Assembly (NCBI RefSeq): GCF_037392515.1
Contig: NC_090282.1
Location: 56,692,843 to 56,756,842 of the forward strand
DNA length: 64,000 nucleotides
Reading direction: 5' to 3'
DNA from: Haliotis asinina
Taxonomy: Eukaryota; Mollusca; Gastropoda; Lepetellida; Haliotidae
Below, piece by piece: positions 24,612-36,725 of the stretch. Every line of letters starts with the position of its first letter. The stretch's first letter is position 1. The translations under genes were made by a program, and so were the position numbers. Under the pieces are notes generated by a model. The model was given only the letters and a program-made list of their open reading frames with translations. It ran no database searches and had not been told where the DNA came from.

Positions 24612-26031
24612 TTAAAAAAAGATACATAGTCTTAAAAGCCTATTGTTATCGCTTGTTTTCGTCAATTCAAGAAACATTTGGACATGAGGGTGTGTATGAC
24701 AATATTCAGGTAAATATCTAGCACGATATTCATTGTAGAGAGGACACACCAGTTTGATATGGAATTCATCTTCTAGTTCAATCAGACAAGAAGTACAAAA
24801 CGCAGTTTCATAAGTTTTGGAGTGTTTATAAGAATTAACATTGAAATCATGTACATTACAACGAATCTTTGTCAAACATCTCCGTAAATCGTTTGCACCA
24901 ATAGCTTTTAGATAATTTTCAAGAGAATAATCAGTCTTTACTCTTGCATAGAGTGTCAAAGATTCGGAAAGGACCACGTGTTGATGCCACTCTTGGTTAT
25001 ATACATCTTTTGAGCGCTGTTTAAAATTATCAAGAAAATATTTCACATTACTAACATTTTGTGCTATCCACACGTAGCCGAAGCCATATCTAAATAATAA
25101 CATTCTCACCTTTGATACCCAATACTCGTCTCCATTATCATCTAGTCTTTTTAACATTTCATAACATTTCCTTGTGTATCTGTATGGAGGCTGGCGTAAG
25201 ATCCTGATCCAAAACGACAAAAGGCTAATATGGGCATAAATTTCAATTGGATAACGACCACATTCTGCCAGCGCGGCTTTACCTGATGCCCTAGAGCCAA
25301 TCTGTAATACGTATTTACAAAAACTTGAATGCACCCTTTCAATTGGCTTACGTTTTTCCCATCTCCAGAGTTCAGCACCATATAAAAGTATAGGCTTAAT
25401 CTTGCCATCAAATAGCTTGAATGCTGCCTCAACTGGGATATTTTGTAGTTTGTTGATAAAGCGTTTGATTGGGTAAAAGGCCTTTCCTGCTCGTTGGGAG
25501 TGTCTCACATGCTTTTGCAAACATGTTTTTCCAGGAGAATATAATGCCGAGATACTTGTAATAAGATGTGGTTTCAATGCGTTGTCCATTAATAAACCAT
25601 TTTTCATATTTCGACAAAAAACCTCCCTTCTTATAAACGACAACTTTGGTTTTATTTTTGTTTATAGTTAATGCCCATTTCTCACAATATCTTACTAAAA
25701 TATCTATTTTTTTTTGAAAGTTGACAACAGGGTCTGCAAATATAGCTACATCATCAGCAAAGAGCAATATTGACAATTCGGCAATGAATATGCCAGCATC
25801 ATCAGATTTCATTATTTCATTTACTAGTTCATCAATATACATTATAAATAATACTGGTGACAATATACACCCTTGTCTTACTCCACATGATGTGTTAAAC
25901 ATATTAGTCATGGTTGTTTTACTGCACCGAACTGAAGCCTTAACATTCTTGTAAATATTTGTTAAAAGGTTATGTACCTTACCATGTATACCTCTTTGGA
26001 ACAGCAGATAGAGCAGACCTGTTCCAATCAT
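24612..26031 (-). mobile_element. Non-LTR retrotransposon, 5'-truncated and frameshifted (reverse transcriptase)
   Basis: The N-terminal part (frame ending 25429) holds reverse transcriptase motifs: SCGVRQGCILSPVLFIMYI, then LLFADDVAIFAD (catalytic FADD), then LTINKNKTKVVVY and YLGI. The following part (25643 to 24612) is in another frame and holds PILLYGAELW, AECGRYPIEI and a Cys/His tail (FCTSCLIELEDEFHIKLVCP). One frameshift near 25500 separates them, and the 5' end including the endonuclease is missing. It is an inactive copy. The clade is not assigned. Confidence 0.88.
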
Positions 26032-28105
26032 GACCGTTTGTGTATCAGCAATAAATGTGAACGATCTGCGTCACCCGGTCTTTCCTCCCACATCACGGTG
26101 GCAAGCTATGACGTAGCTCAAATATTGTTTAAATCAGGAACTCACTCATTAGTTAATTCAACAGAAATAAATCCAGACTCCTTGTCATCTTTGATTGCAC
26201 ATGTGGTTTGCGTACTTCTGAAAAAATACAAGGATCGGTTTACATTACTAGATAATATAAATGACAGCAGCTCTCCAACAGTGATTACTATAATGACGAC
26301 TATTATCTCTTGTGACATTGGCATTACATTGTTGAGGAACCTTTAATGGAGTTACAGTGACATACACAATTATCGCCTCATATATATTCACTTAAACTTT
26401 TGCAACAACACATGCGTTTCTTGGTTTTTAGGTGGGTCATAATTCCACTCGGGTATATCAGTTCCATTTATTTCGGTTAAGGATGTTCAATTATGTTATC
26501 AGAAGAAGCCTTGAACGATTTAATGACGTCATTAACCAGCAGGGTAGGTACTCAACAAGGAAATGTATTTTGACTTACTTTTCTGTACTCATCATCCATC
26601 TTTTGCGTCTAACTGGGCCTTAAGGTACCACCTACATGTAAACGCATTCCATTTCTATGATAAATCCTTATAAATACCTTACATCACAGGGAATGTAACC
26701 TTCAGTATCAGGAGGTATATCTTTGTTTTACTACCCAATAGTGGCTGACAGTAAGTACGCTGCAATAACGCCCCGAACCTTGTCATACCACTCTTGTCCT
26801 GAACTTGACGACCTTCCGTTGCATATGAGATGTTGTTGTCGTTAGCGCCACTATACTGTTAATGAAACAATAGTGGTAAAAGTCTAAGATGACATTAGGT
26901 ACACTCACATACTGCACTCAGCTTAATGTATCAGATGCATGATCCATCACACAGATACAATAGAGATACTGAAAGGTTCGCTGGTGACAATAAAACCTCG
27001 GTCGTCATGGTGTTCGTAGCAAAGTTTCAGTATGGGATACCTTTACTGTGTCTCATACGAATCAAGTGGTGATTAATAACTACCTACCTACCTACCTACC
27101 TACCTACCTACCTACTTTAATGCATTGCTAAATGTCAATAAAGGCACTCTCGGTTTTTGCGCTTTCCTCAAAGAGAAATTATTTCTTTCACGCTGTCTTG
27201 GTATTTATATAAACCTGTTTAATGCCAATAGATGCCATGTAAAATAGGATGTCACGTGTAATATGGTGCTTGTTTGGGAACCCATGCATGTACTGTAAGC
27301 TTACATGTTTCTTTAGGCCTGCGACCTCGATGTATGACGGTACTTGACACATCCGTGAAATAAAATTCTGAACATATGGCGCCTATTTTATTGTGAAATC
27401 CGATTGACATGACATTTAATCAACATATCTGTGAAAAAAAATAGTATTTTAACTTTGATAGTGTTTCAGCGAAAGACATTAGACGGAGGGAGCCGAATAA
27501 TATTTACCAAAGGATAGAACATTGTATCACTGTAAACAACAAAATACATTCCCCAGGAGATAAATACTCAGGAGAAAACTCCTGGCATCACTTCCGATAT
27601 ATTTTTGGCAACAAGGATATCCAGACGACGTGGTTCAGATGGAGTGGGGAGGTTCATATATGAAACGTAAATGTTATAACAGGTATTTCATGGATGGGAT
27701 CCAGACAGATTCAAGATTTTAATGTTAATAATTCTGCTGGAAAATGCTTACGGAGATTCGATACACCCTGTCGGTTTTAAAGAAGTAAACAAACCACTGA
27801 CTTTGGGCTCTCAATTTACTCACAGAATCATCTCTAAGGGGCGTGTCTAGCGCGCAAAAACGGAAACACCGATTTGCCGTGATACCATCATTGCCGCGAT
27901 ACAACGAGGTATATATGTGGGCATCAGTGCTTATGGTTGGTATTGCTTTATGGTTGGTATTGCTTTTAAACATCATCACAACCGCCACCAGACCCCATCC
28001 CAGAAATACTTGACGAAGATGTCATTATTCAGTTTGAATGATTATCAGCTTGTATATTTTGATTGTCTGAATCCTGAAACGTGGTAATACTTTGTTGATT
28101 AATGC
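26032..28105. other. Intergenic, one microsatellite
   Basis: Only the (CTAC)n run at 27080-27115 stands out. No convincing ORF. Confidence 0.6.
27080..27115. repeat. (CTAC)n microsatellite
   Basis: Nine tandem CTAC units. Confidence 0.95.
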
Positions 28106-31100
28106 TTGTTCAAAATATCTGATGTAAATTGTATTGATAATAATAATAATGATAATAAGTGTCAAACAAAAGATGATGGTGAACATGACAAACGGCCTCC
28201 CATGGATACCAGTGAAAGGTTCTGGAAACAGTTGTGGTCTGTACCCGGCAACTGTAACCGTGAGGTACCGTGGGTCAGTGATTATGACCATGCGATTCAT
28301 GAGAAAGTAACTAGGTCGTTTGTCATCTCCCCAGATTGTCTAAAAAGTTATAAAATATCCAAATCTAATAAAAAGATCAAAATCTAAGTCCAGGGCCTGA
28401 AGGCATTCGAAACCTGTTCTAGAAACTGTTCCCTTGTGTCCAAACACCATTACATGTGTTTCTGTTCTCTCGTGGACACAGCTGGTGTTCCCCATGGTTC
28501 TGCAAAGGTCGCACAGTACTTCTCCCCAGTAAGGGACACTTGACTGATCCGGAAAACTTCCGCCCTATCAAATGTTTGAATACATAATACAAACTATTCA
28601 CATGGCATTTGACAAAGTTCTCGTCATCTTACAGCTCTTCCAGACAAAATTTACAGATATCGGAAGGGAGCAAGAAAGGGATGTTGGGAGTGCAAGGATC
28701 AACCTCTTGTACAGAGAACGATTTGGGAAGAGGCTAAAACATACCACCGCAACCCCTCCATGTGCTGGATTGACTTAAAAAAAGGGCATCTGACACAGTC
28801 CTTCACGAATGAATTCTGAAATCTCTTCATTGTATTGATCTCCCTTAGTGACTACCTAAATTACTCAAGTCTTTAATGCGTTGCTTTAATCTCAACTTGG
28901 GTATGTACAGACTTCAGAATATATTCGAGAAGCTGAATATTTCAGGGTGATTCCTTTAGTCCTTTGTGTCTTTGTCTGTGTTTAAATCCTTTGAGCCTTA
29001 TACTCAATAAAAAGGAGGCTTATTTGTCAAGATCACAGATGATTTTCTTTATATAATTAGTTAACGGTACTGTAAATAGATGCAGTATGGTGTTGTTAGA
29101 GTGGGTTATAAATCGTTGGGGGGTTGTTAGATTATATTCGGTAATACTATGAGGACAGGGTTATGTCCAGGGAAGCATTACCAGGTATGGTCAGAGAGCT
29201 GGGGAGTTAATTTATAAACAATAGAGAGGTGTTGAGTAGCTTGTCAGGTCAGTATAAATAGTGAGGAAGGGTAGTAATCTGCACAGTCAGCCAGAATCAC
29301 CACTGTGTTCAGCTGCATGGGTTCAACTTTCGTATGGGATTGCATCTGACGCTGGATGGCGTAAGTTTTTATTATCGTTGTTACTTTTGTATTTATTGAT
29401 TGAGTAGATGTAGCAAGAAATTGTTTAAGTGATGTAGTATTTCTAGATATATGTGTACATTGTAACATTATATAGCCACAAAGCCATTCAAAATGTGAAT
29501 GTTGCCGTTCCACGATAACTGTTCCACTTTCATATATGTAAATCGGAGTAAAGTACTTGTATAAAGTACATGTCTTAATGAGTAACTGTAGTTACTTATA
29601 TTGTTTTGTAGTGTCCTGGAACTGGTCGGTTATCCTTAAAGTAAGAAGAGGGGAATTATCTCCGCCTGATAGGAGACAGACAAGAGTCTTCCCTGTTATA
29701 TAAGGAGCATGTATCTCCTAGTAATGTGAGATGTGGATGGCACAGCCATCAACCATTACACAGGCCCCTTAAACTCCGTGAGGGAAACCATCGCCTGGGT
29801 GTGAGGGATACCACACAAATACCATTGACGTCATCAAGCGGAACCAAAGTGCACTGACATTCTGATTATATTATAAAGAGAAAGTGTTCCCTCTGAGTGG
29901 CAAATTCCTTTGTTGTTATTTAGTTCAATTGTTTAGTTTCCAGTTGGGATTATATGTTATCATTATCTATATTAGTGAGGGTATTAGGATTTTAGTGTAG
30001 TTAGTAGTAGTAGTGTTATTATAACTTTAGCAGTATAAGTGGTAGACAGAACTGTATATGTAGCTAGGTTAGGTAATTAGATTAGTTAGTTGTATTTGCA
30101 CCTGTAGAATTAGTTTAGTATAGGTATTGGGGTTACTTATATCTTAAAGGGAAGAATAAAGGGAAGAATAAAGTTTGCAAAACAAACTGTTCTTCTGTTG
30201 TGGTTACTTTGGTATGTGACATTACCATCCCGAACATCCTCAGCACAGATCCTAAACACCTCTTACTCCATTCCATGGATGATATCTAGCTCCTTATCAG
30301 AGGAGATACCAATTTGAAAGGACAGATTCTCCTAGTCGAGTCTTTTTCTAATGACATTTACATGATATTTGGACTCGACAAATGTAATACTCTTCATTTG
30401 AAAGTTGGCAAGGTAACGTATGATGGATAATTTAGGAAGGAGTTAATGAGCATCTTGTGGAAGATCAGTCCTATAACTATCCTGGAACGCAAGACAAACT
30501 CCAGAATGTCAAGATTCTAGATAAACTTCCCGCCGAAATCTTGCTTAAGGGAAAGCTGGAACTGGTAAATGCTCGAAACAAAGTCAAAGTCACCAGTACT
30601 TTTGCCGTCCCAGTCCTCTCTTATTCCTGTGGAGTAGTTGACTGGACAAACCAAGATATAAAGGTATCCTGGGTCTTGACCCAGACTAGAAACATCATGT
30701 CTGATACAGGGCCCAACAGACTCGTTCTGAGTTTGGAGCTGTCGTCTCTCTGGGGTGTTTGGGAGTAAGAAGTTCTCTTTAGTATTCTGGACCTTTATCT
30801 CAGGTATATGAGCCGTAGACCTATTTAAATCATCGTCATGGCGCTTCTGTTGCAGTTACTTGAAAATGTTTGATTTCCCTTCAGGCGTACATTGATTTAC
30901 TAGCCACTGTATTCCCTGGAAGACTATGTAATTGTAAAGCAATGCCTGCTTTAAAGGAACTCCTGAACTGACTTACTTGTAAAGGACCAACTTGATCTCT
31001 TTGAAGAAAAATAGATAATAAAATTCCACCCTCATGACTAGTACAAGTATCACAGAGCTCCTGTAAAGAGAAGCCTAATAAGACGATCTCTTATACAGTT

Positions 31101-31150
31101 ACCCAGCTTATGGTTAATGACGACTGAAAAACGGATCACTTATGTAACTG
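28106..31150 (+). mobile_element. Decayed non-LTR retrotransposon interrupted by an insertion
   Basis: Scattered frames hold the order expected for one LINE polymerase. First comes RFWKQLWSVPGN with WVSDYD (about 28210-28290), then HLTDPENFRPIKCLNT (about 28530-28590), then HSMDDI (about 30270) and FSNDI with GLDKCNTLHL (about 30350-30400). Last come NARNKVK, TFAVPVLSYSCGVVDWT (30570-30660). Stops and shifts occur throughout, so it is long dead. The part 29041-30243 is foreign and flanked by 7-bp direct repeats. The 3' limit is uncertain. Confidence 0.75.
29041..30243. mobile_element. 1.2 kb insertion in the LINE, LTR-like
   Basis: Flanked by CACAGAT at 29034-29040 and 30244-30250. Removing it rejoins the LINE frame just before the HSMDDI polymerase motif. 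Inside there are TATA-like boxes (AGTATAAATAG near 29253, GTTATATAAGG near 29695) and AATAAA signals near 30157-30170. This fits a solo LTR, but the ends are not TG...CA, so the class is open. Confidence 0.6.
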
Positions 31151-32157
31151 TGTTTATTTCTTTGTCTAAGAGCTTACAGTAGATGAGCGAAGAAATATTT
31201 TGCGGCACATCCTTATGTAATGCAATCAAGCATGGCTGTATTTGTGCATTGTTAACGTCTCAAGAATAAAGAGAGTCTGTTCCTTGTGTTTGTTATTGAT
31301 CTACAGGATGTAAGAACATTCAATATGCCCTGGAGTGATGAATACACCATTGTCTTTTGTACTTAGTGCCTTGACAACAGAATTGCTTAAAACTTTTAAC
31401 ACAAATGATGTATAACCATAACACTTCTTGTGCGACAGCAATGAAGATGAGGAAGACGTCTCTAATTGTCTTTTATCATGACGTAGCGGCATTTTCTTAC
31501 AATATATCCCCTTTAACATAACTGTGAGATACGAAATCATTGATTGTCAGTGATTCTTCAGCATTACACACCTTATCCATGTACCACCTACATGTATCTA
31601 CTTTTCTATATGTACCTTTCTACTTAACTATCTGGATTTATCTACCAACCACTGTTATGTAAGTACCCGCTTACCTAGAATGTAATGAAAATGAAGCAAA
31701 TGATCCAAACATCGACTTCAAAACGTGGAAACTAAGACCCAATGTAAACCAAGAGGTTGACTGCTATGCACGTGGATTATGGTCGTAAATTAGGGAACGA
31801 ACGAAAAACCGAATGAAGCATTAATGGATAACAAGTGAAAGGTCTTTAATTTCTTATATTCACGATGGCGTTGAACAGTATCACACGAGACTCGGCGAAT
31901 GTGACAGTGGGCAGCCCTGTTCGAGTGAAATGTTACAGGTTAATGCATTATCAGACGATGGAATCAGTGTCACTGAGTGAGGTCCTGAGTAACTGGCAAA
32001 GAAGGTGAATGTCAGATATATTCTCCGACACAAGCATCACAACGATACAGTAATTGCTATACTGTTTATGCGAATATACCCAAAGAGCTTTACTGAAAAG
32101 AAAAACAGTTACTGTTGTTGCATGTTTCATAAGAGTGGTCTGGTTTGTAAATATAGT

Positions 32158-32163
32158 TTTATT
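32158..32163 (-). terminator. Poly(A) signal for the - strand gene
   Basis: AATAAA on the - strand (TTTATT on +), about 140 bp past the stop at 32304. Confidence 0.5.
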
Positions 32164-32303
32164 ACTCAGGAGAAGATCTAGTCCAGACTTGATTGCACAT
32201 AGGTACATGTAGCAAACTGCCATTCATTTCGTTATGGGTAGCCTCGTTGTTGCCAAAAGTACATTCAAAGTGAATTGTCACTAGAGCTTTAGACCTTACT
32301 GTA

Positions 32304-32873
32304 TTACACTAAGGTGTCCAAAGAGTACCACATGAGATGGAAATAATCCGGCCCGGTGCCAAATCCTGGAACGAAGTTAAGCTCACAAAACAAACCCTGC
32401 CACATCCATTTTTCTATGAGACCCGCTGCACTTGGTACGAACTCTTTCACGGGGGCATGGCTCTTCAAACAGGCTTTAAACGTACCAGGAACGACAAACA
32501 TAAAGTCTCCTCTTCTGTTTAACATTCGCAAGTTCCATCCTGCCCCAAAGTATTGTTCTAGTTCAGAATTATCTGGGACAATGGTGTACTTAGTGCCATT
32601 TGCCATGACGTCACTTCCTACATGTCCAAAAACGGACATGTATATGTCCTGATCAACATCAACCGTGATACGGACTAAACGTTTGCTCCTGTTCTGAGGA
32701 CAGAGTGTTTTCTTTATTTGCACGGCACACTTTGATACGAACGATGAAATCCTGTCTTCCACCTTTGATTTGACAACTTTCGTCAAAACTTCATCCTTCT
32801 TAACCCAAACATCCATTGCATCGATGTCCGCAACATGGCGCACCTTGAAACAAAGTTGACTTTCATCTTTCAC
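32304..32873 (-). CDS. Terminal exon of the - strand gene
   Basis: 570 bp ending in a TAA stop (after DTLV). Acceptor on the - strand is TTGCAG before GTGAAAGATG. It is by far the longest non-repeat, non-transposon open frame between the two transporters. Confidence 0.65.
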   Translation of the reverse strand: MKDESQLCFKVRHVADIDAMDVWVKKDEVLTKVVKSKVEDRISSFVSKCAVQIKKTLCPQNRSKRLVRITVDVDQDIYMSVFGHVGSDVMANGTKYTIVPDNSELEQYFGAGWNLRMLNRRGDFMFVVPGTFKACLKSHAPVKEFVPSAAGLIEKWMWQGLFCELNFVPGFGTGPDYFHLMWYSLDTLV

Positions 32874-34940
32874 CTGCAAGATGGTTGCAACACATTAGGG
32901 AAAACGTTTCCATTCATTAATCCCATCACATGTCGTGCTGCATCACAAGCGGCCTTCATGTAACATGGGGTTTTACGTTACTTAAAACATACCTTGTCAC
33001 TGTTTGTGAATTATGATGCTATGTTAAACATAAATGGCCCATTTGCAGAATTAGTCACAATAGGAACTTGACATCATGACTACATGAGGAATGAGCGCAC
33101 ACATACCTTATTCGCATAATCTACTCTTGGAATAACTAAGAGTCATCTATAAATGATCGCACGTGACAATTTGTGGCATGGAGACAGATGGTTACAGTTA
33201 ATCCAGAACGTTATCCAGCCTCATTGTTGTGGGACTGGGATTTATCAAGGCGAAATAAGTGGCGTAAAGGCTGATTCTAGCGTTTACTAGGGAGAGCTTT
33301 TAAAACGTTTGCACGTGAGATTGATCCAAGATGTCTGACCCAAGGACATAACGGTAACGACTGTACAGATCTGTACAGAAAAATGACTTTGGCGCATGTA
33401 TTTGAAAAGATAGACCTCTTGAGCATCCTTTGTCAAATCCTGTGTTTGCGAAACAAACAGGGCGTGTTTGAAACATTCGAATGAGTCAAGTCACTGTGAT
33501 AATAGTCAAACCATTATCATGAAATATGAATTGGAACATTTCAAGTGGTTCTATAGCATTTTCCCATGACACGACATGAGGACAAGCCGCGAAAAGACTA
33601 AGCGAATAGACCGCATTGAATAGAACAGAATGTGCATTGGAAATGCGTTGTGCATGTAAATATTCCCTGAAACTGATCTGTGAGATTCAATTGAACAAAG
33701 ATTTTTTTACACTCTATATAATATATAGCAGTGAAAACACATTTGCATGAGAATTCGATAAATTGTTTGCACACGTCTTACATAATCGTTGTTGTTTCCA
33801 CAGTTAGAATATATACGCGAAATCTGTACAAAATACGGCATTTGTATTGGAAGATGTACTGTCACATGACCGGAAGCGTTTAGGGCGAAATTGCAGTGTT
33901 GAAATGACGTAACCTAACCATTGGTCCCTAGAAATTTCAGGCATGAATAACCGAGACTCGTATGTTATTGTCACAGAGACAATTTTAACTTTAACATAGC
34001 GGTTGTCCTGTGGCTGTGCATTGGATAAAGTCAGCCTATGCGAGATGGTTGAATACCCTCGCTACGATATATCCTGGAAGCGGCTGGATTTAGACTGCCA
34101 AGGAATAACAATGAAGGTACTTGTCTGTTCGTAACAACTAATCAATACCTAATCGTCATGCGTTCAACAAAGGAATTTCTGGGTTGTAAAGATCGTGTCG
34201 GCCTTTTTACGTCATGTACTTCAAGTAACTGATTGGGTATAGCTTTACGCGGCTTTTAACAATAATCCAGCAATATCACGGCGGGGGAACACATGACATG
34301 AGTTTGTTCTTCAAGTGAGTAAACTGCACATCGACTGTGGAAACTCTCTGCAGCCATTTCTCGTGTAAGGTGATATCATCCAAATCTTTTTTGTAAAAAA
34401 CACTGCACAAGATGAGGTCATAGAACATTTTGGCATCCTTACTTTCTTGTAACTGTCAGTGTTCACTTGGGGTCGGTCTTACTAAAAAATGTTCACCAAG
34501 TACTAAACAAGGCATTATAAGAACTGACTTTCACTTTCTCTCAGTTATTGGAATATGAGCCTTGTCACGTTTCTTGCTCTTTTAAAAACTCATAGATTAA
34601 GCAACGCTTTCTATTTACCCGAATCCAGATCAGCGGACTCGACCCACCAAACGTTCGTACCGTTACGAACAATCATAGGCTCACTAATGCAAGGGACGTT
34701 TTGTGGATAGGACTCCTGGCCTGGTTCAGTAGTTAGTACGAGACGTGTCGCTTAAGACGAAAATACATTATATTCGCTAGATGTCGAAAATAGAGGAAAT
34801 GTGTACGTACCAAAACCTCTGTCATGACGTTTGCGGCAGGATCCATCCACATAATCCCTGTGCCACCATTTACCATTTGATGACAGAACTTGTTCAGTGG
34901 TATGGTGGCAACACATTTCAAACAGTAGAATAGTTTATGC
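32304..34940 (-). CDS. Unrecognised - strand gene, at least two exons (3' part)
   Basis: I do not recognise the family. Exon 34811-34940 encodes CVATIPLNKFCHQMVNGG, then MWMDPAANVMTEVL, with donor TTTTG before GTACGT. Exon 32304-32873 has acceptor CATCTTGCAG and 189 codons beginning VKDESQLCFKVRHVADIDAM. Both junctions are phase 0, so the frame runs through. The larger exon has mixed composition and no repeats; it is not a shadow of anything on the other strand. It contains Cys, a possible beta-rich stretch (VRITVDVDQDIYMSVFGHVG) and no clear membrane helix. The start and upstream exons are unknown. Confidence 0.6.
32874..34810 (-). other. Intron of the - strand gene
   Basis: 1.9 kb GT-AG interval. 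It includes a SINE-A core fragment at 34240-34295. Nothing else recognised. Confidence 0.55.
34240..34295 (-). mobile_element. SINE-A core fragment
   Basis: TTTACGCGGCTTTTAACAAT, then AATCCAGCAATATCACGGCG. Only the core region is present. Confidence 0.65.
34811..34940 (-). CDS. Upstream exon of the - strand gene
   Basis: About 130 bp. The 3' boundary (donor GTACGT) is clear. The 5' boundary is a guess at an AAAG acceptor (34941-34942) without a strong pyrimidine tract. Confidence 0.45.
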
Positions 34941-36550
34941 CTTTACGAACAAAGGTTTTACCATTGTTATTGTTGTAGCATAGGAGTTCAAACTCCGTCT
35001 TTTAATAACCGTATCTGACTTGTGAAAGGAACCAGCGAAGGGTCAAATTGCACTTCTACAAAATGCAAAGTAGTGCATTGATTTATGCTAGCTAAATATC
35101 ATGACACCCAGATAGATATACATGCATGTTCGCATTTCAATGAATATTTAAATAACTTTTCTTGTAACAATACACAGCGATACACTGTTGTGTTAATTTC
35201 CCTACCATGCCCCGGCACTCCACGGTTCATGGACAGGAATGGATTTGTTTCAATGTCAGACAACTATTGCTTCTGAAACTATTCCAACAGACACCATAGC
35301 ATCTGTATTTGAAGTGATATCACGTCGAACATTAAGCGATAAAAGCGAAAAATGCATATTTTCCCTGTATAAACATTCAATGAAGTGTGCGCATTATGAT
35401 ATTACGTTATGCAAATTGAATGACTGGAATTATACACTTCATTTGCATATGCATGCTATCAGTGACTCTGATATGATGAGCTTATCTAAACCATCACACT
35501 TGCAATATCATGAATAAATCATTTTTTTTTCAAAATATGTCTCCTTACAGGCATTTCCGAGAATCTAAGCATTACGCAATACCGTTGCACTAGCTGATCT
35601 GTGACAACACTTGTTTGGTTGTTATGGAATGTTTTATGTGGACACATTAACAAGCCAATAAACTGGACCAAGTTTGTCTGAAGAATACATTGATTTCACC
35701 AGTTTGGGAAGAACAGTTTCTTTCAGACACTCGAGTAAATATTTACCCATTCCCATTCTACTTTCTCCATTTTCTCAGCATCAGCAGCCTGTACTATATC
35801 AATTACTTTGCATTTGGAGCTTCCGTTTATGTCCATGTGTTCCTCTGTTACATTATATTATTCAGGCATATACGTAACTATACTATACATGAAAGTGGTA
35901 ATTCATCCGAAAGTTGAAATATTTTCGCAAAATAGAAGAAAACAAAAACTATTTTAAATGGCATGTTTACTGATTTAGTATCCTATGTCATGCCAACACA
36001 ACTGACAGCGACATAATAGATGCTCCTTGTCCTCTTATTGGAAGCAGAACAATACGCCATAGCGCACATGAATGCACACTACATCATAATCTGTACTGGT
36101 ATCAGCTTCATCTAAACAGAAGTGGTCTTGAACTGGCATTCATAAGGGCTTATTCCTGAAACTACACTTCCGAGTAAATGGAAGTACAAGTCATTTAAAG
36201 AAATAGTATATCGATTATTCTGAAGCAATGATTATAAACAAAAGCCGTCAACCACAAATTTTACTTGCTTCTGTTCGACGTCTCCTCAAGACAACTTTCT
36301 GTTCAAGTTACCACACGGCATGTGAGCGGGTTTTGATAATGCCTAACATTTCTGCAACCTGGACAAACGGGCCAGATTCAAGCATTTCGGTCCTATATTG
36401 TGGACAGTTAAAAACATATATACTTCAACGTTCATTGCAATATAACTTACTTACAAGGCGCAGGCTTCAGTGACAGCACTTGAAAGACACGCGAATGAAA
36501 ATATTTATTGCACATCCTGAGTATTTTAAAAATGGTTGGTTGGTTGTTGT

Positions 36551-36725
36551 TTACATTGCACTCAGCAATATGCCACGTATAAAGCCACAGTCTATAAATA
36601 ATTGAGTCTGGAACAGAAATAATCCAGTGATCGACACCATGAGCATCAATCTATGCAGTTGGGATACGATGGCGCGTGCCAACCAAGTCATCAAGTCAGA
36701 TCCCCCGATCCCGTTAGTCGACCAA
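36551..36725 (+). mobile_element. SINE-B copy
   Basis: TTGCACTCAGCAATATGCCA, then TAAATAATTGAGTCTGGA, then ATGAGCATCAATCTATGCAG, then CCGATCCCGTTAGTCG. Full block order on the + strand. Confidence 0.8.
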
